Positions 1 to 8,622 are shown, counted from the stretch's first letter. The stretch is 64,000 nt of DNA from Nitrospira sp. CR1.3 (GCA_014055525.1 WIAH01000007.1:118128-182127); one strand, 5' to 3'. Made by a program: numbers and translations. The notes: generated by a model from the letters alone, not told the origin.

Positions 1-2
1 CG

Positions 3-860
3 GTGGTCTGTCTCCTCGCCCGCGGTCACCTGCTCCTCGAGGACGTGCCCGGTGTCGGGAAAACCACCCTGGCCCATAGTCTGGCCCGATCCCTGGCCTG
101 TTCGTTCAAACGAATCCAATTCACCAGCGACCTTCTCCCTTCAGACATTGTCGGCGTTTCGATCTTCAATCGTCAGAAACAGGGATTCGAATTCATGCCC
201 GGCCCGATCTTCGCCAATATTGTTCTGGCTGACGAAATCAATCGAACAACCCCCAAGACCCAGAGCAGTCTGTTGGAGGCGATGAGCGAAGCGCAGGTTT
301 CGGTGGATAATCAGACCCATCCGCTCCAGCAACCGTTCATGGTGATCGCTACTCAGAATCCGGCCGAATATCATGGGACGTTTCCGCTTCCGGAGTCACA
401 ACTTGACCGGTTTCTGATGCGCCTTCGCCTCGGCTACCCCTCGCCGGAGGAGGAACGAAAAGTCCTTGAGCGCCCTCAGGCTCTGCATCCGGCCGAGGCG
501 CTCGATGCTGTCCTGTCGGTCGAGGAAGTCCTGGCCTTGCAGCGTCGTGTTGATGAGATCCATATGGACGAAAGCTTGACGGATTATCTCCTGGCCATCG
601 TCCAGGCCACGCGTCAGAGCGAACTCCTGTCCCTCGGCGTCAGCACCAGGGGAGCCCTCGCATTGAGCAAGACGGCCAAGGCCCTGGCATGCGCGCGCGG
701 GAGGGACTATTGCCTTCCGGATGACATCAAGGAATTATCGCCGATCGTCTTATCCCACCGTGTGATGTTGAATCGCGCTCACGGGATGCGCGCCCATAGC
801 TTCGAACAGGCCGAGCGCATCATCCTCGATATCGTCGACATGGTTCCCGTCCCTGTGTAG
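3..860 (+). CDS. MoxR-family AAA+ ATPase (5' end outside window)
   Basis: Chaperone-like AAA+ ATPase of the MoxR family, cytoplasmic, thought to help assemble or activate partner complexes by ATP hydrolysis. The Walker A loop (EDVPGVGKTT, about residues 13-22 of the visible part), Walker B (VLADEINR) and sensor 1 (ATQNP) are all visible, followed by the C-terminal lid domain. Family members carry roughly 40 more residues before Walker A, so the true start lies upstream of the window; the GTG at 3 is only the first usable codon. The next genes encode a DUF58 protein and a transglutaminase, the usual MoxR partners, but a palindromic repeat separates this stop codon from them. Confidence 0.93.
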   Translation: MVCLLARGHLLLEDVPGVGKTTLAHSLARSLACSFKRIQFTSDLLPSDIVGVSIFNRQKQGFEFMPGPIFANIVLADEINRTTPKTQSSLLEAMSEAQVSVDNQTHPLQQPFMVIATQNPAEYHGTFPLPESQLDRFLMRLRLGYPSPEEERKVLERPQALHPAEALDAVLSVEEVLALQRRVDEIHMDESLTDYLLAIVQATRQSELLSLGVSTRGALALSKTAKALACARGRDYCLPDDIKELSPIVLSHRVMLNRAHGMRAHSFEQAERIILDIVDMVPVPV

Positions 861-984
861 CAGGATGTTGAAAAATCCCGCCAGCCTCGTTCTCGCATCG
901 CTCAGTGGCTCAACGTACGGCTCAATGTACGCTTCGCCACTTCGCTCGCTGCGGCCTTGCCGGACGGGCTTTTTGAACATCCTG
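861..984. repeat. Dispersed palindromic element, copy A
   Basis: A 124-bp imperfect palindrome beginning on the base after the MoxR stop codon. The left end CAGGATGTTGAAAAATCCCG mirrors the right end CGGGCTTTTTGAACATCCTG. The interior holds CGCTCGCTGCGGCCTTGCC, which recurs (in either orientation) in the copies at 22244, 24202 and 43407. It is non-coding; the short reading frames crossing it on both strands follow from its symmetry. Its position, with a T-rich right arm after a stem, would suit a transcript-end hairpin. Confidence 0.8.
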
Positions 985-1057
985 CGAACGCCCTCCGTGC
1001 CATTACTGCCCTCGCGCTCATGCGCATTTTCAGTTCGAACTCATACATAGGCCCAGC

Positions 1058-2194
1058 GTGACACAGGTCCTGCGAAATTTCTGGCACTCCTCGCTCAGCG
1101 GTCTACGAACGTTCTCGACCCGCCGTTCGATTCGACTGACTTCGGAGGGAACACGCTTCCTGCTCTTCACACTGGCCATCGGCATCGCAGCCATTAACAC
1201 GGGCAACAATCTTTTCTATCTCTTGTTGGCCCTGATGTTGAGCCTGATTGTCATTTCGGGATTGCTGTCCGAGCATTGTCTCCGACATCTCGTGTTTCAC
1301 CGGCATGTTCCGGATCTGATCATGGCCAACGATCCCGCCACCGTTTCGCTTTCGGTGACGAACCGGAATGCGCGTCTGCCCAGTTTCTCCTTGCGATTGC
1401 TCGATGTCGTCGGCGGACTGGACGTGGACCGCAGGCTGTTCATTCGGCAGTTGCCGGCACAACGCTCGGTGCTCCTGTCGTATCCTCTGTTGGCGACCAC
1501 ACGCGGGCGCCTCCGCCTGGAGCAGATCCGAGCCGAGACGCTATTTCCCTTCGGCCTGTTTCTGAAACGCGCGCTCTATCCGGTCGAAACCGACGTCCTT
1601 GTGGGACCGCCAGTCAAACCGCTGTCACTGCGCTTCATCGACGAGTTGGTCAGCCAGGGTCAAGACCGGTCGCTTCCGCATCGAGGCCATGGGACGCAGC
1701 TCTATAACCTGCGCCTGTACCAACCGGGTGACGACTCGAGAACCATTCACTGGATGACGACGGCGCGCACCGCGCAACTCGTCGTGCGCGAAACGGAGGC
1801 GGAGGACCAGCGGCGCATCACGGTGATCCTCTCGTGCGTGGCCCCCGGTCACCTGGATGGACTGTTCGAGCGAAGTGTGACGCTCGTGGCATCGCTCCTC
1901 TGGCACCTGGCGGAGCGAAATTATCCCCTTCGCTTGCTGGTAGGTGGGGAAGATTCGGGTTCGGGGGTCGGCTCCGAACACCTCCTGGCCATGATGCGCC
2001 TGCTTGCCCTCTGTGAACGCCGGGGATTAGCGCAAGATCTTCGTGAAGAGGGCGCGACCATCCTTCATCACGTTGATCGAGGCTATACGCTTGCCGTGGT
2101 GCCATGGACTGATCCGGAGACCGGCATAGGGGCGATCACGGCTGATCGCGTCGTGCAGGGAACGCAGCTTGAGGATCTTACCCATGCCTTTTGA
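1058..2194 (+). CDS. DUF58 domain protein
   Basis: Membrane-anchored protein of the DUF58 family, usually encoded with MoxR ATPases; molecular role unknown. Two hydrophobic helices lie at about residues 30-70, and the family signature YQPGDDSRTIHWMTTAR lies near residue 220 in a C-terminal domain resembling a von Willebrand fold. The start is the GTG at 1058. The 3' end overlaps the next gene by 11 bases, so the two are probably co-translated. The GTG lacks a strong ribosome site, so the start is less certain than the function. Confidence 0.88.
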   Translation: MTQVLRNFWHSSLSGLRTFSTRRSIRLTSEGTRFLLFTLAIGIAAINTGNNLFYLLLALMLSLIVISGLLSEHCLRHLVFHRHVPDLIMANDPATVSLSVTNRNARLPSFSLRLLDVVGGLDVDRRLFIRQLPAQRSVLLSYPLLATTRGRLRLEQIRAETLFPFGLFLKRALYPVETDVLVGPPVKPLSLRFIDELVSQGQDRSLPHRGHGTQLYNLRLYQPGDDSRTIHWMTTARTAQLVVRETEAEDQRRITVILSCVAPGHLDGLFERSVTLVASLLWHLAERNYPLRLLVGGEDSGSGVGSEHLLAMMRLLALCERRGLAQDLREEGATILHHVDRGYTLAVVPWTDPETGIGAITADRVVQGTQLEDLTHAF

Positions 2195-4382
2195 GCAAGC
2201 CTTCAAACTGAGTTCGCTGTTGCTGGCAACCACGGCCTTCTCGGGACTGGTGCTGGCCCATAGCATCCCAGCATGGCTCGCTACGATCACGGGAGTGATT
2301 CTGACCATCACCCTGCTCCAGACCTGGGGATTTACCTTTCCATGGTCGATATCCCGACAGAGCGCGGTCTCATCCAACTTACGGAACCTCCTGTTGATCG
2401 CGGCGTTTGCGCTCTTTCTCATCGACCTGGCCGTGATTTCGCGCGAGTTGCTCCCAGCCGGCATCCATTTTCTCGTGGTCCTACTCGCGATTAAATTGAC
2501 CGCCTTGCATCAACGGCGGGACTTTCGCCATCTGTACGCGCTCAGCCTTATGGCAATCCTCGCTGCAGCGGCGTTGACGACCGAAGCGTGGTACATTCCG
2601 ATCTTCCTCCTCTATCTTCTCGCCGCGGTCTGGACGTTGCTCCTCTATCATCTGACGAGTGACGACGCGCCGCAGCTCGGCGAGACTCCTTCTCACAACA
2701 GACGGGACCAGAGCGGGCATTCCGTCGGTATCACCAATCGCTTTTTCTGGCTGACGAACGGGATGGCCGTCGTCACGTTCGGACTGACGCTCGCCATCTT
2801 CTTTCTGCTGCCGCGCATCGGAGCAGGGATGCTGCAAAAGTCACGCGGCGAAGGTCTGAGAACCACGGGGTTCTCCGAGCGTGTCGATCTCGGCATGATC
2901 GGGTCCGTCAAACAGGATCCGCAAGTGGTCATGCGAGTCGAACTGCCTGAACGCTCCGCTGAAGGCACGGAGAGGCTGTATCTGCGCGGCGTCGCCTACG
3001 ATCGATATAACGGCAGATCATGGAGCGCCAGCAGTGCGCGCCGCCGCAATCTCGGATCCTTTGGCGACGGCGCCTTCCTGGTGCGCGCGGGCGGTGGCCG
3101 GGTTCCGCAAGGACCCTCTGCAGCGATTCAACAGGATATTCTTTTGGAAGCCTTGGACACCTCGGTGCTGTTCGCCGCTCCGTTTGCGGAATACCTGAGC
3201 GGGGATTTTCCCGGAGTGCAAGCCGACGGGATGGCGGCTCTCTACCTCACTTTTCCAACTGCTTCCCGCGTTAGATATTCCGTCACGTCCCGGCTCTACG
3301 AGATTACCGCGGGGGAGAGAAGCGCCTCAACGCTGGACTATTCCCACTCAGTCCTCGAACGCTATCTGGCGCTTCCGGAACTCTCGGACAAGGTCGCTGC
3401 ATTGTCTCAGCATGTCGTTCGAGACTCCGCCACGCCCTTCGCTCGAATCACGGCGATCCATCAACACCTCCTTCGCAACTATCAATATAGTCTCGACGTT
3501 GAAACCACGACCTCCCTGCACCCTCTCGAAGATTTCCTGCTCGACCGTAAGACCGGCTACTGCGAGCACTACGCGACTGCGATGGTCGTGATGCTGCGAG
3601 CTGTCGGTATCCCGGCTCGTCTGGTCACAGGATTCCTGGCCACGGAATGGAATGAGTTCGGCGGCTATTTCACCGTCCGGCAACGGGATGCGCATGCCTG
3701 GGTGGAGGTGTACTTTCCGCAATCGGGCTGGATTACCTTCGATCCGACGCCGGCAACGGGGCTATTGCCGTCTCGTTCAAGCTGGGACGTCTTGTTCCGC
3801 GCCGGGGAGTCGTTACGACTCTATTGGGACCGGTTCTTCATTCGCTACAGTACGCGGGATCAATTGGCGGTCATCTACGGCATCAGAGACGGCGGCGATG
3901 CAATCCGCGATCGTTTCAGTCAGTGGGTTTCCGCGGTCCACCGGACGATGACTCAGACCGTTGCCGCGCTGCAACAGTCCGCGCATACGGCCACGGCTGG
4001 CGTCATGGTCGCTGCGGTGATATCGGCTGGGCTCGGCTTTCTCGCGCTCGCCGTTCTGATGTGGAAACACGTGTGGCTGAAAGGTTCTCCGTTGCGTCTT
4101 GCACAGCGCCAACAGCTGCGAATCACCAGGCTCTACAGGCATATGTTGCAGGCGACGGCGAGAAACGGGCTGGTAAAATCTCCCGCGGTCACGCCGACCG
4201 AATTCGCCCGCCTGGTCGCGAAAAAATGGACGGCGGCCGAAATGGCCGTGGCCGAAGTGACGGAACTGTACTGTCGAGGACGGTTCAGCGGCACGGCCCT
4301 GACCGCCGGGGAACTTGTGCGCGCCGAGCATCAAATCCGCGCGCTGCAGCAACTATCTCGGACCGCACGGCTCGAAGGATAA
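2184..4382 (+). CDS. TgpA-like transglutaminase (DUF3488/DUF4129)
   Basis: Integral membrane protein with a periplasmic transglutaminase-like domain, the third member of the MoxR-DUF58-TgpA set. About six N-terminal membrane helices (DUF3488) are followed by the transglutaminase core: catalytic Cys in KTGYCEHYATAMVV, His in RDAHAWVEVYF and Asp in ITFDPTPA. One more membrane helix near residue 610 precedes a cytoplasmic DUF4129-type tail. I chose ATG 2184, preceded by GAGG at good spacing, over an in-frame TTG at 2169. Substrate unknown; related proteins are linked to cell-envelope or secreted peptide processing. Confidence 0.9.
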   Translation: MPFEQAFKLSSLLLATTAFSGLVLAHSIPAWLATITGVILTITLLQTWGFTFPWSISRQSAVSSNLRNLLLIAAFALFLIDLAVISRELLPAGIHFLVVLLAIKLTALHQRRDFRHLYALSLMAILAAAALTTEAWYIPIFLLYLLAAVWTLLLYHLTSDDAPQLGETPSHNRRDQSGHSVGITNRFFWLTNGMAVVTFGLTLAIFFLLPRIGAGMLQKSRGEGLRTTGFSERVDLGMIGSVKQDPQVVMRVELPERSAEGTERLYLRGVAYDRYNGRSWSASSARRRNLGSFGDGAFLVRAGGGRVPQGPSAAIQQDILLEALDTSVLFAAPFAEYLSGDFPGVQADGMAALYLTFPTASRVRYSVTSRLYEITAGERSASTLDYSHSVLERYLALPELSDKVAALSQHVVRDSATPFARITAIHQHLLRNYQYSLDVETTTSLHPLEDFLLDRKTGYCEHYATAMVVMLRAVGIPARLVTGFLATEWNEFGGYFTVRQRDAHAWVEVYFPQSGWITFDPTPATGLLPSRSSWDVLFRAGESLRLYWDRFFIRYSTRDQLAVIYGIRDGGDAIRDRFSQWVSAVHRTMTQTVAALQQSAHTATAGVMVAAVISAGLGFLALAVLMWKHVWLKGSPLRLAQRQQLRITRLYRHMLQATARNGLVKSPAVTPTEFARLVAKKWTAAEMAVAEVTELYCRGRFSGTALTAGELVRAEHQIRALQQLSRTARLEG

Positions 4383-4398
4383 TCGGGGGCGAGGAAAT

Positions 4399-4473
4399 TG
4401 GAGCGGGAAAAGGGATTTGAACCCTCGACCCTCGCCTTGGCAAGGCGATGCTCTACCACTGAGCTATTCCCGC
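4399..4473 (-). tRNA. tRNA-Gly(GCC)
   Basis: Read on the minus strand the sequence folds as a cloverleaf: acceptor stem GCGGGAA pairs with TTCCCGC, the D-loop has AGCTCAGTGGTAGAGC, the anticodon loop is TTGCCAA with anticodon GCC, and the T arm is GGGTTCAAATCCC. The 3' CCA is encoded. It lies antisense between TgpA and the next small gene. Confidence 0.95.
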
Positions 4474-4731
4474 TCAAGAATGATGCGGTGATGAGTGAAT
4501 TCTACTGAGCATGCAATGGGCTGTCAAGCAAGCCATCTCTCTCGTCTGAACCGCGCCGGCCGCTCCAGCAGCACCTCCGCAATACCAGTAGATACTGTCT
4601 TTCATCCTGTTTTCACCGGTCTTTCGGCTCAGACGCTTCTGCTTCTTCTGCGCACTTGACGCCCTGTAGGGGGTCCAGTAGAGTTGTTTCAACAAGAGCG
4701 GCGCCGGTTCGATCCGTGAGGGACCTCGAGC

Positions 4732-5061
4732 GTGACCTTCCGTCAGGAGCAGTCGATTCCATTTGCCGCACAAGCCATTCCTTTTGACGAGTTCCTGGCC
4801 GCAGGAAAGCTGCCGGAAGGATACCTCCCCACGGAGTATCTCGCCCAACAATTCGTCGAACGGCTCGTCCATTACGTCCTCAGTGTCCCGGCAGGGGACT
4901 ACACCATGGCGCAGCTCAGTCATCTGCTCGAACAACTGGACCCGCGCGCTCAAGTCTTCTTCTTCAAGCGACTGAAAGAGACCAGTCCTGAAAGTCTCAA
5001 GGACTTTGCCCCCCTCTATTACGGTTTCATGAACGAGTTCCATTCATTACTCTTCACGTAA
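4732..5061 (+). CDS. Conserved hypothetical protein, 109 aa
   Basis: Small soluble protein with no domain I recognise, no signal peptide and no membrane segment. It is mostly helical, with several aromatic residues (VFFFKRL, LYYGFMNEFHSLLF) toward the C-terminus. The start is GTG 4732, with a GAGG-like stretch upstream. Codon use matches its neighbours and the frame is uninterrupted, which supports a real gene. It is followed by two other small unknown genes. Confidence 0.6.
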   Translation: MTFRQEQSIPFAAQAIPFDEFLAAGKLPEGYLPTEYLAQQFVERLVHYVLSVPAGDYTMAQLSHLLEQLDPRAQVFFFKRLKETSPESLKDFAPLYYGFMNEFHSLLFT

Positions 5062-5078
5062 GCCCCCGAAAATTTTCC

Positions 5079-5106
5079 TTGTTGCGACCACATTCTCATG
5101 TATAAT
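5079..5106 (+). promoter_or_regulatory. Possible sigma-70 promoter for the 5148 gene
   Basis: A perfect -10 box TATAAT at 5101-5106 has a weak -35 (TTGTTG, 5079-5084) 16 bases upstream. The expected transcript would carry the AAAGGAG ribosome site before 5148. Confidence 0.45.
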
Positions 5107-5147
5107 TGGATGGTTGCCACATGGCCATGAACCCCTAAAGGAGTGCT

Positions 5148-5519
5148 ATGAATCCGACGTTACAGCGAGCCGTGACCAGCTTTTACAATCTCGTGTATGA
5201 GGCGCAAACCTTCGCCACCACAATGGCCCGAATTGATACGGCCGAACAGGAACATTACGCCGGACGGATTGAAGGCCTCAATTGGGTGCTTGATCGCTGC
5301 CAGGAGTTGGAAGACATGGATGCCAACCTCACGCCTTCCTCCCTTCAGCGGGTTCTTACGGAGGTCAAGTCGGACCTCGACCACGAATTGTCTGTCCAGC
5401 GTCGCGAAAAGGGACGGCGAGCGGACGGTCGCGAGGAGGCCCTGAATTTTGTCGCCGATTATCTCTCCAGCCTGATCACGGCCACCGAGATCGAATCAGC
5501 CAAAACACCGGCGGTATAG
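5148..5519 (+). CDS. Hypothetical helical protein, 123 aa
   Basis: Cytoplasmic, highly charged and probably all-helical protein of unknown function. Helix-forming stretches with spaced hydrophobic residues (for example LEDMDANLTPSSLQRVL) suggest a coiled-coil or helical bundle. There is no signal peptide and no Cys motif. The start ATG follows AAAGGAG at ideal spacing and a TATAAT box lies about 45 bases upstream, so expression is well supported even though no family is recognised. Confidence 0.65.
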   Translation: MNPTLQRAVTSFYNLVYEAQTFATTMARIDTAEQEHYAGRIEGLNWVLDRCQELEDMDANLTPSSLQRVLTEVKSDLDHELSVQRREKGRRADGREEALNFVADYLSSLITATEIESAKTPAV

Positions 5520-5583
5520 CCCTCTCACCTTTCCGCTTCGCTCCCAGTCACTGCGAGTCCCTCCTTGGCGGCGGGAGAAGCTT

Positions 5584-5814
5584 ATGCTGCGCGAATGGAT
5601 CATCTTCGCACTCTGCCTCGGAGTCGGCGGGCATATCGCGCTTGGAGTCATGCTCCATGCCCCGGACCTCTGGCCATGGAGCACGGCCGGACTCTACGGC
5701 TTGCTCAGCGGACTCATGGTCTATGCGGTTGTCCAGGGCGGGCGGGTGATTTGGAAAATGGTGCGGCGAAATCCGGAGGCGGCATCCAGCGAGAAATCAG
5801 GCCCCTCATGGTAG
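5584..5814 (+). CDS. Small membrane protein, 76 aa
   Basis: Predicted inner-membrane protein with two hydrophobic helices (about residues 5-25 and 35-58) and a short charged C-terminal tail (RRNPEAASSEKS). No family recognised. A GGGAGAAG ribosome site lies 5-6 bases before the ATG. It follows the 123-aa gene by 64 bases on the same strand and may share its transcript. Confidence 0.6.
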   Translation: MLREWIIFALCLGVGGHIALGVMLHAPDLWPWSTAGLYGLLSGLMVYAVVQGGRVIWKMVRRNPEAASSEKSGPSW

Positions 5815-5852
5815 AAGAAAGCAACAGGACTGCTGGCAACGGTCCCGCGAGA

Positions 5853-5882
5853 TTGACCGGTCCACTGCCGCCGCCTTAGAAT
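5853..5882 (+). promoter_or_regulatory. Promoter TTGACC-N18-TAGAAT
   Basis: The -35 TTGACC (5853-5858) and -10 TAGAAT (5877-5882) each match consensus at five of six bases. Only six bases separate the -10 from the ATG at 5889, so transcription would start at or next to the start codon. Confidence 0.55.
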
Positions 5883-5888
5883 CGCCCC

Positions 5889-6155
5889 ATGCCTCTCCCC
5901 CCACCCCGTCGACCCGGCTCTCCAGGATGGCCTCCTGGTATCGCTCCACGCCCCAACCGACCGACTAGGGATCGAAAGGCGGAACAGCCCGATCAATTCG
6001 AGTCGCTGAACGCGTCCCTTCTCTATTGTCCCCGTTGCCGCGTCGCCACACCAACTCGCGAACGACTGCTCCTTGTCTTGCCGACCGGCAACCTCTACGA
6101 GTACTTCTGCCAGCAGTGCGGAACATCCACCGGGTCAAAAACAGACCAGCGGTAG
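5889..6155 (+). CDS. Small zinc-ribbon protein, 88 aa
   Basis: Short protein with a Pro/Arg-rich, probably disordered N-terminal half and a C-terminal zinc ribbon formed by CPRC (about residue 47) and CQQC (about residue 74). Such ribbons bind one zinc ion and mediate nucleic-acid or protein contacts; the partner here is unknown. No ribosome site precedes the ATG, but a promoter ends six bases before it, consistent with a leaderless message. Function not assigned. Confidence 0.6.
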   Translation: MPLPPPRRPGSPGWPPGIAPRPNRPTRDRKAEQPDQFESLNASLLYCPRCRVATPTRERLLLVLPTGNLYEYFCQQCGTSTGSKTDQR

Positions 6156-6226
6156 CGCGGTCGCTACGGAGTCACTGTCACAAGATTGATCATCTTAACC
6201 GAAAGGATGGGACCGAACCGGAGGGA

Positions 6227-6517
6227 CTAGGCAAACTCGTCGAGCGGAATGCCCTCTTCGATCAACATGACGGGGATATCTTCACGAATCGGATAGAGAA
6301 TCTTTCGATCAGCCCTGATCAGTCCTCCATCGAGCGGGTCGGTTACCGGTTTCTTCCCTTTATTTTTCAGTGTTCCCCGGCTCACCGCGTCGTTGAGCTT
6401 CCCGACTAAGGCATCATCGGCCAAACTCACCTCAAGTTTCGTTTCCGGACAACAGAGAATGGCCAAGAGGTCCTTGTCGATGTGCACCGGACGTCTGCCG
6501 CCCATAGGCTCCGCCAT
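6227..6517 (-). CDS. Trm112-like (UPF0434) protein
   Basis: Small zinc-ribbon-like protein of the Trm112/UPF0434 family. Trm112 activates methyltransferases in eukaryotes and archaea; the bacterial role is less clear. Family hallmarks are visible: LLAILCCPETK near residue 17, then NKGKKPVTDPLDGGLI and a C-terminal YPIREDIPVMLIEEG. Only the first Cys pair is present, as in many bacterial members. ATG 6517 was chosen over an adjacent TTG because GGAG sits six bases upstream. Confidence 0.85.
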   Translation of the reverse strand: MAEPMGGRRPVHIDKDLLAILCCPETKLEVSLADDALVGKLNDAVSRGTLKNKGKKPVTDPLDGGLIRADRKILYPIREDIPVMLIEEGIPLDEFA

Positions 6518-6615
6518 CAATGACTCCTACGACGTTGGAACGGACGGGGACCAGGATAGATCACCTGTCCGCTTCAGATCAAGTGACAATGCCGCTCCAT
6601 TCGCCCGACTGTTTC

Positions 6616-6624
6616 TGCTACACT
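6616..6624 (+). promoter_or_regulatory. Extended -10 promoter for the DUF502 gene
   Basis: TGCTACACT is an extended -10 element 22 bases before GTG 6647; no convincing -35 is seen at 16-18 bases. A GAGGAG ribosome site lies between it and the start. Confidence 0.4.
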
Positions 6625-6646
6625 ACAAAATAACCGAGGAGCCCTC

Positions 6647-7261
6647 GTGAAGCTGTGGTGGCGTTATTCCCTTGCCGGATTATTCGTTCTGGTTCCGGGT
6701 TGGGCTACGTTCTTGGTTCTTGCTGCCCTCATCTCCACGGTTAACCAGATGATCGGAGAGTTTGCCGAGAATTTCGGCCTCTCCGACACGCCCGGACTGG
6801 GACTGCTGCTCTTCGTCATCCTCGTTCTGCTCGCAGGCATCACGGCAACCCATGTGCTGGGCCGGCAGATGCTGACCGCGACGGAGCGCTGGATTGAGGG
6901 CATTCCCTTCATCCGGAGCGTCTACCTGACGCTCAAGGGTATGACGGATCTCTTTCAGTTCCGTTCCCGATTCGGCCGCAGTACCGTGGTCGCCTTTCCC
7001 TTTCCCCGTGAGGGGCTCTGGGCGCTCGGCTTCGTGATGGGTGTTGCCCCTGAGACCGTCCAGGCGGACCCGTCCGGCAACCTCATGATGGTGTTTGTCC
7101 CGACCGCGATCCATCCCTTTACGGGGTACCTGGCATTCATTCCGGAGCGAAACCTCCGGCAGCTCAATCTTCTGCCGGAAGACGCGATGAAGATGGAATT
7201 TTCGGCCGGCTTTTACAAACCTGCCCCAGGCTGGCTGAGCGCTCCGAAGGCTTCGACGTAA
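6647..7261 (+). CDS. DUF502 family membrane protein
   Basis: Inner-membrane protein of the DUF502 family (bacterial and plant relatives; function unsettled). Two membrane helices lie at about residues 7-28 and 48-70, followed by a soluble domain containing the family blocks IPFIRSVYLTLKGM and VVAFPFPREGLWALGFVMG, then VFVPTAIHPFTGYL. Length is typical. GTG start with GAGGAG upstream. The acetyltransferase gene starts five bases after its stop, so the pair is likely co-transcribed. Confidence 0.85.
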   Translation: MKLWWRYSLAGLFVLVPGWATFLVLAALISTVNQMIGEFAENFGLSDTPGLGLLLFVILVLLAGITATHVLGRQMLTATERWIEGIPFIRSVYLTLKGMTDLFQFRSRFGRSTVVAFPFPREGLWALGFVMGVAPETVQADPSGNLMMVFVPTAIHPFTGYLAFIPERNLRQLNLLPEDAMKMEFSAGFYKPAPGWLSAPKAST

Positions 7262-7266
7262 CCTCC

Positions 7267-7773
7267 ATGCTCTTGCCGGACCAGTTGATCATCAGGCCAG
7301 CCTGCGATGAAGACGTGCCTTTCATCGTCGCGTTCAGCGCGGCCATGGCCATGGAAACAGAAGCTCGCGAGCTTGATCCGGCGCGCCTGCGCAATGGCAC
7401 GCTCGCCTTGCTCGCATCCCCTGTGCACGGATTCTTCATGGTCGCGGAACTCTCCCGGCCAGATCGCCGGCTTATCGGTCAGCTGATGATCACGTTTGAA
7501 TGGAGCGACTGGCGTAACGCCGCGTTTTGGTGGATTCAAAGCGTCTACGTCGATCCCGCCTGGCGGCGGCAAGGCGTGTTCAGACAGATGCATGACACCG
7601 TCATCCGCAACGCCAGAGCGAACCCCGCTGTCTGCGGCGTTCGCCTCTATGTGGAACGGACGAACCGCGTCGCCAAGACGGTCTACGACCGAGTCGGGCT
7701 GAGTACTTCAGGCTACGAAGTGTATGAGTCTGATTTCACGCTTTCCAAGACGTCAAATCCCCATCGACGATAA
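7267..7773 (+). CDS. GNAT-family N-acetyltransferase
   Basis: Predicted acetyl-CoA-dependent N-acetyltransferase of the GNAT fold. It opens with LIIRPACDEDVPFIV, and the acetyl-CoA-binding motif A is seen as VYVDPAWRRQGVFRQM (about residue 97), followed by LYVERTNRVAKTVYDRVGL. Substrate unknown. Five bases separate it from the DUF502 gene, suggesting one operon. Confidence 0.87.
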   Translation: MLLPDQLIIRPACDEDVPFIVAFSAAMAMETEARELDPARLRNGTLALLASPVHGFFMVAELSRPDRRLIGQLMITFEWSDWRNAAFWWIQSVYVDPAWRRQGVFRQMHDTVIRNARANPAVCGVRLYVERTNRVAKTVYDRVGLSTSGYEVYESDFTLSKTSNPHRR

Positions 7774-7814
7774 GTGAAATCGCCGGTTTCCTATTTCTAT
7801 TCGGAGGATTCTTT

Positions 7815-8195
7815 ATGAAAGTGTCCCTGGTCGCTGTCCCGGTTCTCTTTCTGACTCTGAGCGCCTGCGCCTTCAATCGGGGCACGCTGGGCGACGACAT
7901 CAAGCCGGAGGCTGTTTCCGCCATCAAGAAGGCTAGCACGACAAAAGCGGAGGTGCTTTCTCTCCTGGGCGCTCCGGACCGGATACTTCAAGTCAACGGT
8001 CGCGATGTGTTCCAGTACTACCGCTACGATGCGAAGGCGGGGAGTTTGCTGCTGATCGTGGTGAATTTCTCGCGCTTTTCTGTCAAGAGCGATGATCTGT
8101 TCGTTCTGCTGAATCGGGAGGGCATCGTCGAAGACGTGATTTCGTCGAAGCGAACGAACGGTTTGGAATTTCGCTTCTGGCCGTTCGGTGACTAG
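7815..8195 (+). CDS. Lipoprotein, 126 aa, SmpA-like fold possible
   Basis: Predicted lipoprotein: an N-terminal hydrophobic segment ends in the lipobox LSAC (Cys about residue 17). The mature part contains ASTTKAEVLSLLGAPDRI, resembling the helix-turn seen in SmpA/BamE-type outer-membrane lipoproteins that recognise assembly partners; that relation is tentative. GGAGG precedes the ATG. The next gene encodes a second lipoprotein with the same GAPD block, so the two look like a diverged tandem pair. Confidence 0.75.
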   Translation: MKVSLVAVPVLFLTLSACAFNRGTLGDDIKPEAVSAIKKASTTKAEVLSLLGAPDRILQVNGRDVFQYYRYDAKAGSLLLIVVNFSRFSVKSDDLFVLLNREGIVEDVISSKRTNGLEFRFWPFGD

Positions 8196-8196
8196 A

Positions 8197-8622
8197 ATGA
8201 GGACCTGGTCAGGTCGACTCGGCATCACGTTCCTCGTCATGGCCCTGTGGGCGGACCTGTCCGCCTGCAATATCGTCCGTGTCACCTTGAATACTCCGCT
8301 GACGCCGGACGACGTGGCTTTCATCGAACCGGGGAGCACAACGTTGCCCGATGTAATTGCCAAACTCGGCGCGCCCGACGCCCTGACTGACTCCGATACC
8401 GGAATCGTGGCGACATATCGTTTTCTCGACGTGAAGTATTCTCGGGTCAACTTCGGGTGGTTATTCAAATATTGGTCGCCGGTCGATCCCGATCTGATCT
8501 TTTCACGAACCGGTCTGGGAGTGGACGCGCTTGAAGTGTTTTGCGACTCCAGACTGGTCGTGAGACACCAGAGCTTCCTGCGTCATCTCTCCGGCCCTCG
8601 TTTCAACCCCTATCCCTTCTGA
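8197..8622 (+). CDS. Lipoprotein, SmpA-like, tandem to previous gene
   Basis: Second predicted lipoprotein, with an N-terminal membrane segment and the lipobox LSAC. The mature part contains STTLPDVIAKLGAPDALTDS, matching the preceding protein in position and pattern, which supports duplication. ATG 8197 follows the upstream stop by one base; an in-frame GTG at 8188 overlapping that stop is the alternative start, and no strong ribosome site decides between them. Likely translated from the same message. Confidence 0.7.
   Translation: MRTWSGRLGITFLVMALWADLSACNIVRVTLNTPLTPDDVAFIEPGSTTLPDVIAKLGAPDALTDSDTGIVATYRFLDVKYSRVNFGWLFKYWSPVDPDLIFSRTGLGVDALEVFCDSRLVVRHQSFLRHLSGPRFNPYPF

Noticed and set aside
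865..1087. Short open frames on both strands between MoxR and DUF58 genes
   Set aside because: They run through the palindromic element, mirror each other because of its symmetry, and lack ribosome sites.
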